A stretch of DNA of 64,000 nt from NCBI RefSeq assembly GCF_000337455.1, contig NZ_AOIU01000035.1:55646-119645 (forward strand), given 5' to 3'. Positions within the stretch are counted from its first letter, which is position 1. Every line of letters starts with the position of its first letter. Of the stretch, positions 56,419 through 64,000 are shown in pieces. The position numbers and the translations under genes are program-made. The notes under the pieces were generated by a model that did no database searches, was not told the DNA's origin, and saw only the letters and a program-made list of their open reading frames with translations. The DNA is from Halosimplex carlsbadense 2-9-1 (GTDB lineage Archaea > Halobacteriota > Halobacteria > Halobacteriales > Haloarculaceae).

Positions 56419-56937
56419 TCACGCCGCTTCGGTCGGTGTCGGCGTCGGGAACTGCGCTCGCTCGCAGCCGGCCAGCGAGCTCGTCGTCCGAGACGAGACG
56501 GTCCCGTCCGAGTGGACCGTCAGCGTCGTCCCGTAGGAGTTGCAGTGGTCGAAGATGTCGATCGCGCCCCTGTGGCTCGCGCCGCTCCCGGGGAGCGCGA
56601 CGGCGAGTTCGTAGTACGCGGGCCTGCGGAGTTCGCCCTCCACTCGTTCGTCGGGAGCCAGCGAATACGTGCGGTTCAGGAGCGTCTCGTTTCGGACCGG
56701 AACCGCGACCGAGACGGCGACCGTTCGGGTCTCGTTCCCGTCGTTCACGACGGTCACGCCGTGGGGCGAAACGTCGTCGACCCGCTCGCCGATCTCGAAG
56801 GACCGCGTCGATTCTTCGACCGGGATAGCGTCGCGTTGGCTCTCCGACGGAGCCGCACTACAGCCGCTCAGCAGGAGTGCGCCGACCAGTGCGGCGGACA
56901 CCAACAGACTCCGCCTGCGCGACCGTTCCTCGTTCAC
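56419..56937 (-). CDS. Tat-exported lipoprotein
   Basis: Predicted lipoprotein of 172 residues. Arginines (RRR at 7-9) precede a hydrophobic segment and the lipobox LLSGC (Cys26), the twin-arginine lipoprotein signal usual in haloarchaea. The mature part is one beta-rich domain with an N-x-T-rich middle (VVNDGNETRTVAVSVAVP) and two cysteines (DHCNSYG, AGCERAQF) that may pair. It resembles the small exterior lipoproteins of haloarchaea with no known role. It is divergent from the P450 gene. Confidence 0.82.
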   Translation of the reverse strand: MNEERSRRRSLLVSAALVGALLLSGCSAAPSESQRDAIPVEESTRSFEIGERVDDVSPHGVTVVNDGNETRTVAVSVAVPVRNETLLNRTYSLAPDERVEGELRRPAYYELAVALPGSGASHRGAIDIFDHCNSYGTTLTVHSDGTVSSRTTSSLAGCERAQFPTPTPTEAA

Positions 56938-57106
56938 CCGGGCGACTGCGCCTTCAGGAGGGATAAACGATCAGGCCGAGCCGTCCGACGGCGGTCGTCG
57001 TCGGACCGCTCGCCGCGTGACCGTCGCCGCTCGCCCACACCGGCTCTTAAAGAATCGTGCGTACTCGGCCGAAGGACGATGCCGCTGGAGTCCGTAGCGT
57101 CACTCG

Positions 57107-58561
57107 ATGGCAACACACGACGCCGCCGACGAAGGCGAGGAAGCGAGCGCCCGGGCGCTCCGCGAGTCCACGCCCGGCGACGCGCCGCCGGGCCCCGACG
57201 GCGTTCCGGTGATCGGCAACACGCTCCAGTTCGTGCGGGACCCGGTCGCGTTCTACGCACGCTGCGCCGCCTACGAGGACGACGTGGTGACCTACCGCGT
57301 CGCCACCAGCGACGGCGTCATGCTCAAACACCCCACCGACATCGAACAGGTGCTGGTCACCGACGACGCCGACTACCGCCGCGCCTCCATCATCCGCAAC
57401 GCCCTCGGCCAGATCGCCGACGGCGGCCTCTTCCTGATGGAGGGCGAAGCCTGGGGAGCCCACCGTACCGCGCTCCAGCCCTCGTTTTACCGCGACCGAA
57501 TCGAGACCTACGCCGATATGATGGCCCGCTTCGCCGACGAGCGCGCCGCCGAGTGGGCCGACCGCGACCCGAACGCCGGACCTATCGCCGTCAGCGAGGA
57601 GATGCGCACGCTCACCCTGGAGATCCTCGCGAAGACGCTGCTGGACGTGGACATCCGCGGCCGCGAGTCGGCCATCCGCGACGCCGCCGCGGTCATCTCC
57701 GACCGCTTCGACGCCGGCTCGCTCTCCGCGCTCCTCCCGCTGTGGGTCCCAACCCCCGCGAACCGCCGCTGTCGCCGCGCCGTCTCCCGGTTCGACGACG
57801 CCATCGCCGACATCGTCGCCGAACGCCGCGCCACCGACGAGGCGTTCGACGACCTCCTCTCGATCCTCCTCGCCGTCGACCCCGACGACGGGACCGGCGA
57901 ATCCCGGGAGGGCGGCGGGCTCTCGGAGCAACAGATCCGCGACCATCTCTTCACTTTCCTGTTCGCCGGCCACGAGACCACCGCGCTCACGCTCTCATAC
58001 GCCGTGATGCTGCTCGCGAACGACGCCGAGCGACAGGCTCGACTCCACGCGGAACTCGACGAAGTCCTGGGCGACGGGACCGAGGGCAGCGCGGCCGACG
58101 CCGAGCGGCCGGGCGCGACCGACCTGTTCGAACTCGACTACCTGGACAGGGTCGTCGACGAGGCGTTGCGCCTCTACCCGCCGGCGTACACGGTGTTCCG
58201 CGAGCCCACCCGCGACGTGGAACTCGGCGGCTACCGGATCCCCGAGGGGTCGACCGTCTCGATGCCCCAGTGGGTCGTCCAGCGCGACGAGCGGTGGTAC
58301 GACGACCCCGACGCGTTCCGCCCGGAGCGGTGGACTGACTCCTTCCGCGAGGAGTTGCCCGACTACGCCTACTTCCCGTTCGGCGGCGGCCCGCGCCACT
58401 GCATCGGCATGCGCTTCGCGCTCATGGAGGCGAAACTCGTGTTGGCGACGCTGGCCGCGCGGTTCGCCTTCGACCCGGTCAGCGAACCGCCGCTGGACCT
58501 GTCGATGCAGATCACGCTCCAGCCACAGCAGCCGATCGAAGTCGGTCTGCGAACGCGGTAG
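57107..58561 (+). CDS. cytochrome P450
   Basis: Heme monooxygenase of 484 residues. The I-helix motif is FAGHETTALTLS (oxygen-activating Gly/Glu/Thr), the K-helix ExxR is in DEALRLYPP, and the heme-binding loop is FPFGGGPRHCIG with ligand Cys432. The N-terminus lacks a membrane anchor, so the enzyme is soluble. It is similar in style to CYP174-type haloarchaeal P450s, an assignment I cannot test. No ferredoxin or reductase partner is encoded nearby. A TATA-like CTCTTAAAG (57043-57051) lies about 60 bases before the ATG. An ATG at 57079 is out of frame. Confidence 0.95.
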   Translation: MATHDAADEGEEASARALRESTPGDAPPGPDGVPVIGNTLQFVRDPVAFYARCAAYEDDVVTYRVATSDGVMLKHPTDIEQVLVTDDADYRRASIIRNALGQIADGGLFLMEGEAWGAHRTALQPSFYRDRIETYADMMARFADERAAEWADRDPNAGPIAVSEEMRTLTLEILAKTLLDVDIRGRESAIRDAAAVISDRFDAGSLSALLPLWVPTPANRRCRRAVSRFDDAIADIVAERRATDEAFDDLLSILLAVDPDDGTGESREGGGLSEQQIRDHLFTFLFAGHETTALTLSYAVMLLANDAERQARLHAELDEVLGDGTEGSAADAERPGATDLFELDYLDRVVDEALRLYPPAYTVFREPTRDVELGGYRIPEGSTVSMPQWVVQRDERWYDDPDAFRPERWTDSFREELPDYAYFPFGGGPRHCIGMRFALMEAKLVLATLAARFAFDPVSEPPLDLSMQITLQPQQPIEVGLRTR

Positions 58562-58610
58562 CTCGGGGCCGAGAGAGCGTGCGGTCGCCGCCAGGCTCGG
58601 GACGCAGTGC

Positions 58611-59879
58611 TCACAGACCGAGGATCAACGGGACGAGCAACACGCCCATCAGCGACGCCCGTCGAGCGCCGAATCTGACGGGCACCAGCCCGACGACGGT
58701 CGACGCCCCGAAGACCGCGACGCCGAGCGGTCCGGTCAGTACGGCGATCACGACCGCGACGAGACACAGCACGCTCACGGACAGCCGCGCGTAGTCGGCC
58801 CGCCCGACCAGTCGCAGATAGCCGTCGCCGAGGGTCACCACGAGCGCGAAGCCACAGGCCGCGGCGACGAGGACGCTCCCGAGCAACAGCGGCAGATCGA
58901 GCGGCACGCCCGCGTCGCTCATCGCGACCATGACGCCGGTCCGGGGCGTCCCGAGCGCGATCAGCGCCAGCAGAGCGAACACCGTGTTCGCGGTGTTCAC
59001 GCCGCTGGTCGTCACGATAAATCCGCGGGCGCCGTCCGCGCTGCGCTCCGGGCGCCCCCCGCCACCGCCCGGGACGGCGAGCAACGCCACCGTCGCCGCG
59101 ATGGCGCTCGACACGCCCGGGACGTACCCGACCACCGCGCCCGACAGCGTCCCCGCGAGCGCGAACCCGGCCACCGACCGTCGGGATGCGGCCACGCTCG
59201 CGTCGTCCTGGGGCGGCACGCCCTCGCCGGTCAGCGCGTCCAGCAGGACCGGCGCGCCGAACAGCCCGGTGAAGATGGGCGCGAGCATGCCGCCCGAATC
59301 CACGACTCCGCCCGGTGGCAGATCCAGCGCGACCGCGCCCAGCGCGCCGCTCGCCGCGACCGACAGCGCGGCGCCCACTCGTCCGACGGTCGTCGACTCC
59401 GTGGCGACGAGGAGGACGACGACGCCGCCCAAAAGGATCGACAGGTTCGCCCGCAGCGTCGGGTAGACCGTGGTCATCGCACGGGTCATCGGGACCGCAA
59501 GCGGCACCGCGAACGCGACGGCCCCGGCGCTCCCGAGCGCGGACAGCCGGAGCGCCTCGCGACCCCGACCGGCGAGGACCAGTCGATGCCCGGGCAGCGC
59601 CGAGCTGGCCATCGCCGGGTCCGGGACCCCGAGCGCGAGCGCCGGCACCACGTCGAGGAAGGTGTGGACGACCCCGGCGGCCAGCATCGCCGCGCCGACG
59701 TACCTGACGGGACCCGGGATCGAGGGCGCGACGCCGGCGAGCAACAGCGCGAACGTGTTGGCGTGGATCCCCGGGGTCAGCCCGCTGACGGTCCCGAGCG
59801 CGACGCCGCCGCCCACGAACCCGCAGAACAACAGCGTCGCGTCCGTATCGACGGCGAGTCCGAGCCCCAGTGGGTCCAT
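58611..59879 (-). CDS. TctA/DUF112 family permease
   Basis: Membrane protein of 422 residues with about ten to twelve hydrophobic segments. GVALGTVSGLTPGIHANTFALLL and GAVVGYVPGVSSAIAATVALL are the paired gly/pro-rich motifs of the TctA superfamily (COG1784-like archaeal branch). GVNTANTVFALLALIALGTPRTGVM follows. Bacterial TctA works with TctB and a periplasmic binding protein TctC for tricarboxylates. Neither partner is seen here, and archaeal members usually stand alone, so the substrate is open. AGTTTATCC (minus, about 59909-59917) is about 33 bases before the ATG. Confidence 0.88.
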   Translation of the reverse strand: MDPLGLGLAVDTDATLLFCGFVGGGVALGTVSGLTPGIHANTFALLLAGVAPSIPGPVRYVGAAMLAAGVVHTFLDVVPALALGVPDPAMASSALPGHRLVLAGRGREALRLSALGSAGAVAFAVPLAVPMTRAMTTVYPTLRANLSILLGGVVVLLVATESTTVGRVGAALSVAASGALGAVALDLPPGGVVDSGGMLAPIFTGLFGAPVLLDALTGEGVPPQDDASVAASRRSVAGFALAGTLSGAVVGYVPGVSSAIAATVALLAVPGGGGGRPERSADGARGFIVTTSGVNTANTVFALLALIALGTPRTGVMVAMSDAGVPLDLPLLLGSVLVAAACGFALVVTLGDGYLRLVGRADYARLSVSVLCLVAVVIAVLTGPLGVAVFGASTVVGLVPVRFGARRASLMGVLLVPLILGL

Positions 59880-60066
59880 CGCGCCGAAGTGGTCCCGCGA
59901 TGGCGGATAAACTCTGGGAGACCGCGTCCCTCGGGCGCCGCCTGTCGCGGTGAACCGCGCGCGACCACCGCTCGCGCTGTTCCGAGCGTCGACGACGTTC
60001 GGGACCGGACGGCTTCGTGGCCGTCGCCGGCACCACGCTTACGGCCGCACGAGCCCACCCGAAGCC

Positions 60067-60861
60067 ATGGTCGACGACCACCGCGGGAACGCAGTCAGGG
60101 ACCGCATCGAGAACGACGAGGTCGCGCTGGGCGTCCTCGACAACACGTACAGCCCGACGCTCGTCGAGTTCTACGGCGAGCTCGGCGTCGACTTCGTCTG
60201 GCTCGACTTCGAACACGGCGGGCCGAGCCCGTGGGACGCGACCGCGATGGAGGACCTGTTGCGGGCCGCCGAGGGCACGGGGACGGAAGTCCTCGCGCGC
60301 GTGCCGACCACCGAGCCCGCGCTCGTCCGGAAGGCCCTGGACGCGGGCGTCCGGAACCTCTTCCTCTCGCGGGTCGGCGGCGTCGAGGAAGTCGAGCGGA
60401 CGGCCCGGGCGGCCCGCTTCGAGTACGACGGCGAACCGGGCGACCGCGGGCTGGCGAACCCGCGCGCACGTCGGTGGGGCCAGGCCGACGACTACGTCGC
60501 GACCGAGGACGAGGAGGTCTTGTTCGGTGTGACGATCGAGAACCGCGAGGCCGTCGAGGCGGTCGACGATATCGTCGCTGTCCCCGAGTTGGACTTCGTC
60601 TTCGCCGGGCCGCTCGACCTGTCCGTGTCGCTGGGCCACCCCGGCGAACTCGACCACCCCGAGGTCCGAGAGGGGATCGAGCGGATCCGCTCGACCGCGG
60701 TCGAGTCGGACGTGGCGCTGGGCGGGCTCGGCTTCGGGACGGACGACGTGAACGAGAAGGCCGCGAACGGCTACCAGCTGCTCCACGTGGGGAGCACGAC
60801 CGGTGCGGTGAAGGCGGCGGTCGACGGGTGGCTCGGCGGGTTCGAGGGACGGGAGGCGTGA
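60067..60861 (+). CDS. HpcH/HpaI aldolase family protein
   Basis: Class II pyruvate-type aldolase of 264 residues. FVWLDFEHGGPSPWDATAMEDLL (metal site region with Asp, Glu and His), VLARVPTTEPALVRKALDAGVRNLFLSRV (catalytic Arg) and DFVFAGPLDLSVSLG are typical. Relatives cleave 4-hydroxy-2-oxoheptanedioate or 2-keto-3-deoxy sugar acids to pyruvate and an aldehyde. The substrate is not fixed by sequence alone. The start at 60067 (MVDDHRGN) is chosen because the upstream in-frame extension is low complexity and CACGCTTACGG-like sequence precedes it at promoter distance. Confidence 0.9.
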   Translation: MVDDHRGNAVRDRIENDEVALGVLDNTYSPTLVEFYGELGVDFVWLDFEHGGPSPWDATAMEDLLRAAEGTGTEVLARVPTTEPALVRKALDAGVRNLFLSRVGGVEEVERTARAARFEYDGEPGDRGLANPRARRWGQADDYVATEDEEVLFGVTIENREAVEAVDDIVAVPELDFVFAGPLDLSVSLGHPGELDHPEVREGIERIRSTAVESDVALGGLGFGTDDVNEKAANGYQLLHVGSTTGAVKAAVDGWLGGFEGREA

Positions 60862-60887
60862 GCGAAGCGAACGCCTCCGGACGAGCG

Positions 60888-60908
60888 AGCGGGCGACATC
60901 GTCGCCCG
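60888..60908. terminator. strong hairpin between the aldolase and a wHTH gene
   Basis: GCGGGCGAC and GTCGCCCGC arms with a three-base loop, 26 bases after the aldolase stop. Flanking CTCCGGACGA words (about 60875 and 60930) repeat on both sides. No T run follows, so it may be a structural repeat rather than a terminator. Confidence 0.4.
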
Positions 60909-60984
60909 CGAGCAGCGAGGACCGGACGGAGTGAGCGTCTCCGGACGAACACGGCGACTGAGGGCGGTCGTCGGGGCCGTCCGG

Positions 60985-61311
60985 TCAGTCCGCCCGGTAG
61001 GCGTCGTCGAACGCGCGGGCGGCGTCGAGCAGGTCGCTGTCGCCGGCGACCCGGTACTGCGGCTCGCTCTCGTCGTCGCTCTCGTCGTCGGCGCGGACGA
61101 GGGCGCCCAGGTCGACGAACTCGTCGAGCAGGCCGTCGAGGTACAGCGTCTTCAGCGGGACGCCCGACCGCTCGGACAGGTCCGAGCGCGTGTACGCTCG
61201 CTCGGCGTTGAGTTCGGTGAGCGTCCCGAGGAGGTCCGCGGCGCCGTCGCTCGCAGCGACGAACGCCCAGCCGCCGTCGGGGGGCCCGTCCGACGGGTCC
61301 GTGTCGAGCAT
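60985..61311 (-). CDS. small winged-helix-like haloarchaeal protein
   Basis: Acidic protein of 108 residues. DGAADLLGTLTELNAERAYTRSDLSERSGVPLKTLYLDGLLDEFVDLGALVR reads as a compact HTH (helix, SDLSERSGVP turn, recognition helix LKTLYLDGLL), followed by a short strand (QYRVAGDSDLL). I do not recognise a named family. GTTTTATCC (minus, about 61336-61345) lies 27 bases before the ATG, good evidence of a leaderless message. It is divergent from the Lrp regulator gene. Confidence 0.75.
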   Translation of the reverse strand: MLDTDPSDGPPDGGWAFVAASDGAADLLGTLTELNAERAYTRSDLSERSGVPLKTLYLDGLLDEFVDLGALVRADDESDDESEPQYRVAGDSDLLDAARAFDDAYRAD

Positions 61312-61463
61312 GGCGGCGTCTATGAGAGAGATGCGGATAAAACCGCCCGTCTCGGGTGCGATTGCGGCGGAGAGGTGTCGTCTCCGAGGCCAGTGGGCGG
61401 TGGTGTGCGAGCGCCTGCCGCGATTGAGAAACCCTTTTGGTCGCAGTGGGCCGGAAGGTAGGT

Positions 61464-61952
61464 ATGAGCGACCGCGAGGAGATACTGGCGTTGCTCCGCG
61501 AGAACGCGCGGTACTCGACCGAAGACCTGGCTCGACAGACCGGCCTCGACGCCGGGGAAGTCGAGGCCGTCGTCGAGGACCTCGAGAGCGAGGGCGTGAT
61601 CAAGGGCTACCAGGCCGTCGTCGACTGGGACAAAGTCGAGCCCGAGCGCGTGCGCGCCGCGGTCGAGCTGAACGTCACGCTCGACCGCGAGACGGGCTAC
61701 GACGACATCGCCGAGCGCCTCGCGAAGTTCCCCGAGGTACAGGGGCTGCGGCTCGTGAGCGGCGACTACGACTTCGCCATGGAGGTCGAGGGCGACTCGA
61801 TGAGCCAGGTGTCGCGGTTCATCAGCGAGAAGGTCGCGCCCGTCCCGGAGATCACCCAGACGGTGACCCACTACATCATGGAGAGCTACAAGGAGCGGGG
61901 CGTCGAGTTCGGGGACGGCCACGACGACGACCGGCTGTCGATCTCGCCATGA
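61464..61952 (+). CDS. Lrp/AsnC family transcription regulator
   Basis: Regulator of 162 residues. An N-terminal HTH (EILALLRENARYSTEDLARQTGL, then VEAVVEDLESEGVIKGYQAVVDWDK) is followed by an AsnC/RAM effector domain (about 65-145; LAKFPEVQGLRLVSGDYDFAMEVEG). CCCTTTTGG centred near 61436 lies 28 bases before the ATG. The last codons overlap the start of the aminotransferase gene (ATGA), so the regulator probably controls, and is translated with, its partner. The ligand is most likely an amino acid, by family. Confidence 0.93.
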   Translation: MSDREEILALLRENARYSTEDLARQTGLDAGEVEAVVEDLESEGVIKGYQAVVDWDKVEPERVRAAVELNVTLDRETGYDDIAERLAKFPEVQGLRLVSGDYDFAMEVEGDSMSQVSRFISEKVAPVPEITQTVTHYIMESYKERGVEFGDGHDDDRLSISP

Positions 61953-63094
61953 CGTTCGAGCCGACCGACACCGTCGCGTCGGTCCCGCCGTCGGGCATCC
62001 GCAAGTTCTTCGAACTCGCCGAGGAGTACGACGACATCATCTCGCTGGGGGTCGGCGAGCCCGACTTCGCGCCGCCGTGGGCCGCCCGCGACGCCGCCAT
62101 CGCCTCCCTGGAGCGCGGCCAGACCTCCTACACCGCCAACCGCGGGATGCGCGAGCTGCGCGACCGGATCGCCGCCGACACCGAGCGCCGGTACGGCCTC
62201 GACTACGACCCCGACGAGGAGATCCTCGTCACCTCCGGGGCCAGCGAGGCCGTCGACCTGGCCTTCCGGGCGTTCCTCGACGAGGACGACTCCGTCGCGA
62301 TCGCCCAGCCCTGTTACGTCTCCTACGTCCCGAGCGCCCGCTTCGCCGGGGCGGATGTGGTCGACGTGCCCACGCGCGCGGCCGACGAGTTCAAACTCAC
62401 ACGGGAGGTCCTGGAGTCGTCGGGCGCCGCCGACGCCGAGGCGCTGGTCATGTGCTACCCGAACAATCCGACGGGCGCGACGATGACCCGCGAGGAACTG
62501 CGGCCGGTCGCCGAGTTCGCCCGCGAGCACGATCTGTTGGTGTTCTCGGACGAGATCTACGCCGAGCTGTCCTACGAACACGACCACGCCTCGATCGCGA
62601 CGCTCCCGGGCATGCGCGAGCGGACGATCGTCTTCAACGGCTTCTCGAAGGCCTACGCGATGACCGGCCTGCGGCTGGGCTACGCGCTGGCGCCGCCGGA
62701 AGCGACGGCGGCGATGAACCGCATCCACCAGTACACGATGCTGTCGGCGCCGACGACGGCGCAGTACGCGGCCGTCGAGGCGCTTGACTCCTGCGGCGAC
62801 GAAGTCCGAGAGATGCGCGCCCAGTACGACCGGCGACGGAACTTCGTCCTCTCCCGATTCGAGGAGATGGGCGTCGACTGCTTCCCGGCGGCGGGCGCGT
62901 TCTACGCCTTCCCCGAGTGCCCCTGGGACGACAGCGACGCCTTCGCCGAAGCGCTGCTGGAGGAACAGCGCGTGGCGGTCGTCCCCGGCGACGTCTTCGG
63001 CGCCGGCGGCGAGGGCCACCTCCGCGTCTCCTACGCGACGAGCCTCGGTGACCTCAAGGAAGCGATGGCCAGAATAGAATCATTTATACAATAA
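61949..63094 (+). CDS. pyridoxal-phosphate aminotransferase (class I/II)
   Basis: Aminotransferase of 381 residues, fold type I. ISLGVGEPDFAPPW and SYTANRGMRELRDRIA mark the N-terminal arm. CYPNNPTGATMT and VFSDEIYAELSYEHDH hold the PLP-binding Asn and Asp. NGFSKAYAMTGLRLGY carries the PLP Lys (about 234). GEGHLRVSYATS contains the carboxylate-binding Arg. It resembles archaeal aspartate/aromatic-type enzymes, but exact substrates are not predictable. It is translationally coupled to the upstream Lrp gene. The ATG at 61949 is used because in-frame starts further upstream run through the regulator region in a wrong frame. Confidence 0.93.
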   Translation: MTFEPTDTVASVPPSGIRKFFELAEEYDDIISLGVGEPDFAPPWAARDAAIASLERGQTSYTANRGMRELRDRIAADTERRYGLDYDPDEEILVTSGASEAVDLAFRAFLDEDDSVAIAQPCYVSYVPSARFAGADVVDVPTRAADEFKLTREVLESSGAADAEALVMCYPNNPTGATMTREELRPVAEFAREHDLLVFSDEIYAELSYEHDHASIATLPGMRERTIVFNGFSKAYAMTGLRLGYALAPPEATAAMNRIHQYTMLSAPTTAQYAAVEALDSCGDEVREMRAQYDRRRNFVLSRFEEMGVDCFPAAGAFYAFPECPWDDSDAFAEALLEEQRVAVVPGDVFGAGGEGHLRVSYATSLGDLKEAMARIESFIQ

Positions 63095-63192
63095 CATATT
63101 TTCGGAACAGGTAACCCGATCCGGGCGGTAGACGGTCCTTACCGACTCCGAACGGGGGTATGGGTGGATTATCGTTCGCAGTAGGCCAGGCG

Positions 63193-63204
63193 TAAAGTTT
63201 TTTC
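63193..63204 (+). promoter_or_regulatory. promoter-like element of the secretion ATPase gene
   Basis: TAAAGTTTTTTC is centred about 30 bases before the ATG at 63229. The intergenic space from 63095 is AT-rich compared with the rest of the window. Confidence 0.4.
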
Positions 63205-63228
63205 CGTCTTACTAGCAGTTAGCCTGTA

Positions 63229-64000
63229 ATGGCAATTGATGGCACGGGGGGCAACGAGTCTGACCAGGTCGCGACGGGGGGCGAGCGGCTCTCGGGGGAC
63301 GGCGCGACCGTGGGCGAATACACGTGGAACGACCTGCGCCGGGACGTACACACGGGCGGGCGCTTCGACCGCAGCGAGTACCTCGGATTCGACCCGCTCG
63401 ACGTCGAGGACCGCCTGCAGTCGGGTGCGAGCGCCGCCAAGACACTCGAACAGGCCTGGGGGGAGCGCATCGAGGCCGAGCGGTCGTTCGTCGTCAAGGA
63501 CCGCTACACCTGGGAGCATTTCAAACAGGAGTACTACTACGACGAGGACGGCGAGATCCCTCGGGACAGCAACGGCGAGAAGGTACCGTTCGAACCCGAG
63601 GACCACCTCGGGTTCGACCCCGAGGAGACCGAGGACCGACTGAGTCAGGGCGGGGGGGCTGCCGAACGGCTCGCGTCGGTCGTCGACGAGCGCACTATCG
63701 ACGTCAACCCCGACCTCGACGAGGACGCGTTCTTCTCGACAGTCGACGACCACTCGACGGTCGTCAACCGCTACGACCTGGAGAAGGCGGTGCCGCTGGA
63801 GAAGAAGGCCCACTTCGTCGAGGTCGAGCGCTACTGGGTGAACAAACCGTACGCCTGCGTGATCATCTTCCACTCGCGCAAGGAGAACGAGAAGAAGTAC
63901 TACGCCATCGAGCCCTACCAGAACGACATCGAGTCCCAGCTGGTCAGCTTCCTCTCGGGCAAGCTCAAGTCGGCGATCAAATACTCCGAGGACGAGGTCG
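63229..64000 (+). CDS. type II/IV secretion system ATPase, archaeal pilus type (5' part)
   Basis: The frame is open from the ATG to the end of the window, giving 257 residues of an incomplete protein. RYWVNKPYACVIIFHSRKENEK followed by YYAIEPYQ matches the N-terminal domain of haloarchaeal PilB/ArlI-type ATPases that power type IV pilus assembly. The Walker boxes would lie beyond the edge. Residues about 33-85 and 94-163 are related to each other: YTW, then LGFDPxxxEDRLxxG and AA(K/E)(T/R)L occur in both, so the cytoplasmic N-terminal region is internally duplicated. Genes for the membrane platform and pilins are expected just outside the window. Confidence 0.75.
   Translation, partial: MAIDGTGGNESDQVATGGERLSGDGATVGEYTWNDLRRDVHTGGRFDRSEYLGFDPLDVEDRLQSGASAAKTLEQAWGERIEAERSFVVKDRYTWEHFKQEYYYDEDGEIPRDSNGEKVPFEPEDHLGFDPEETEDRLSQGGGAAERLASVVDERTIDVNPDLDEDAFFSTVDDHSTVVNRYDLEKAVPLEKKAHFVEVERYWVNKPYACVIIFHSRKENEKKYYAIEPYQNDIESQLVSFLSGKLKSAIKYSEDEV

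Noticed and set aside
58369-60786. Minus-strand frame of 805 codons spanning P450 end, TctA and aldolase
   Set aside because: It crosses three supported genes on both strands and has no family features.

Overview
This window is chromosomal DNA of a halophilic archaeon of the class Halobacteria. The protein evidence is consistent: very acidic proteins, a glycerol-1-phosphate dehydrogenase (archaeal lipids), transcription factor S, archaeal NAC, the DNA repair factor NreA, an archaeal tRNA m1A methyltransferase, a haloarchaeal rnhA locus and an archaeal pilus-type ATPase. GC content is high with strong third-position GC, so long antisense and off-frame shadow reading frames abound. Many genes have a TATA-like element 25-31 bases before the ATG, the spacing expected for leaderless haloarchaeal transcripts. 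A few (doxX-like, the 56-aa DUF7331-like gene) instead have a TATA about 43 bases upstream plus a Shine-Dalgarno site. I see no rRNA, tRNA, CRISPR array, insertion sequence or prophage.

Layout. 1-305: hairpin-rich repeats. 306-6000: PUA protein, small membrane protein, five-repeat DUF1508 membrane protein, NYN nuclease-like protein, small zinc protein, NAD-dependent epimerase, egsA. 6000-6814: structured intergenic region with a 318-bp inverted-repeat unit and an ileS leader holding a tiny ORF with tandem Ile codons. 6815-16581: ileS, glutamate dehydrogenase, glutamate synthase (nitrogen assimilation). 16714-20760: two-HTH regulator, then lysine/diaminopimelate genes dapA-dapB and dapD, with a tiny opposing membrane gene between dapB and dapD. 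21296-26018: Nmad3-like protein, a three-gene ABC-2 exporter, NAC and trmI. 26055-32420 is mainly minus strand: TFS, membrane proteins, DoxX pair, an alkaline-phosphatase-superfamily hydrolase, tiny proteins and pyrophosphatase. 32622-37419: PadR regulator, rnhA operon, M48 peptidase, nreA, a TatA-like small protein and a second tiny DUF7331-like protein.

37678-54615 is rich in cell-surface and redox genes: a CARDB/COG1361-type secreted protein paired with an RND exporter, a flavoprotein disulfide reductase, MOSC and cupin proteins, a seven-bladed FG-GAP propeller on a Thr/Pro stalk, a DUF1998 helicase, a DUF7344-like regulator, a thrombospondin-type-3 rod joined through one membrane helix to a cytoplasmic winged helix, and a fused cytochrome-b561-like/molybdopterin oxidoreductase with an apparent internal Tat signal. 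54631-63094: HAD phosphatase/COG1325/UPF0200 operon, Tat lipoprotein, cytochrome P450, orphan TctA-like permease, HpcH/HpaI aldolase, and an Lrp regulator coupled to an aminotransferase. The window ends inside a type II/IV secretion ATPase gene whose N-terminus is internally duplicated.

The best leads for something undescribed are the ileS leader, the membrane Moco fusion with an internal twin-arginine segment, the calcium-repeat transmembrane regulator, the structured repeat upstream of ileS, and several tiny proteins with good promoters.
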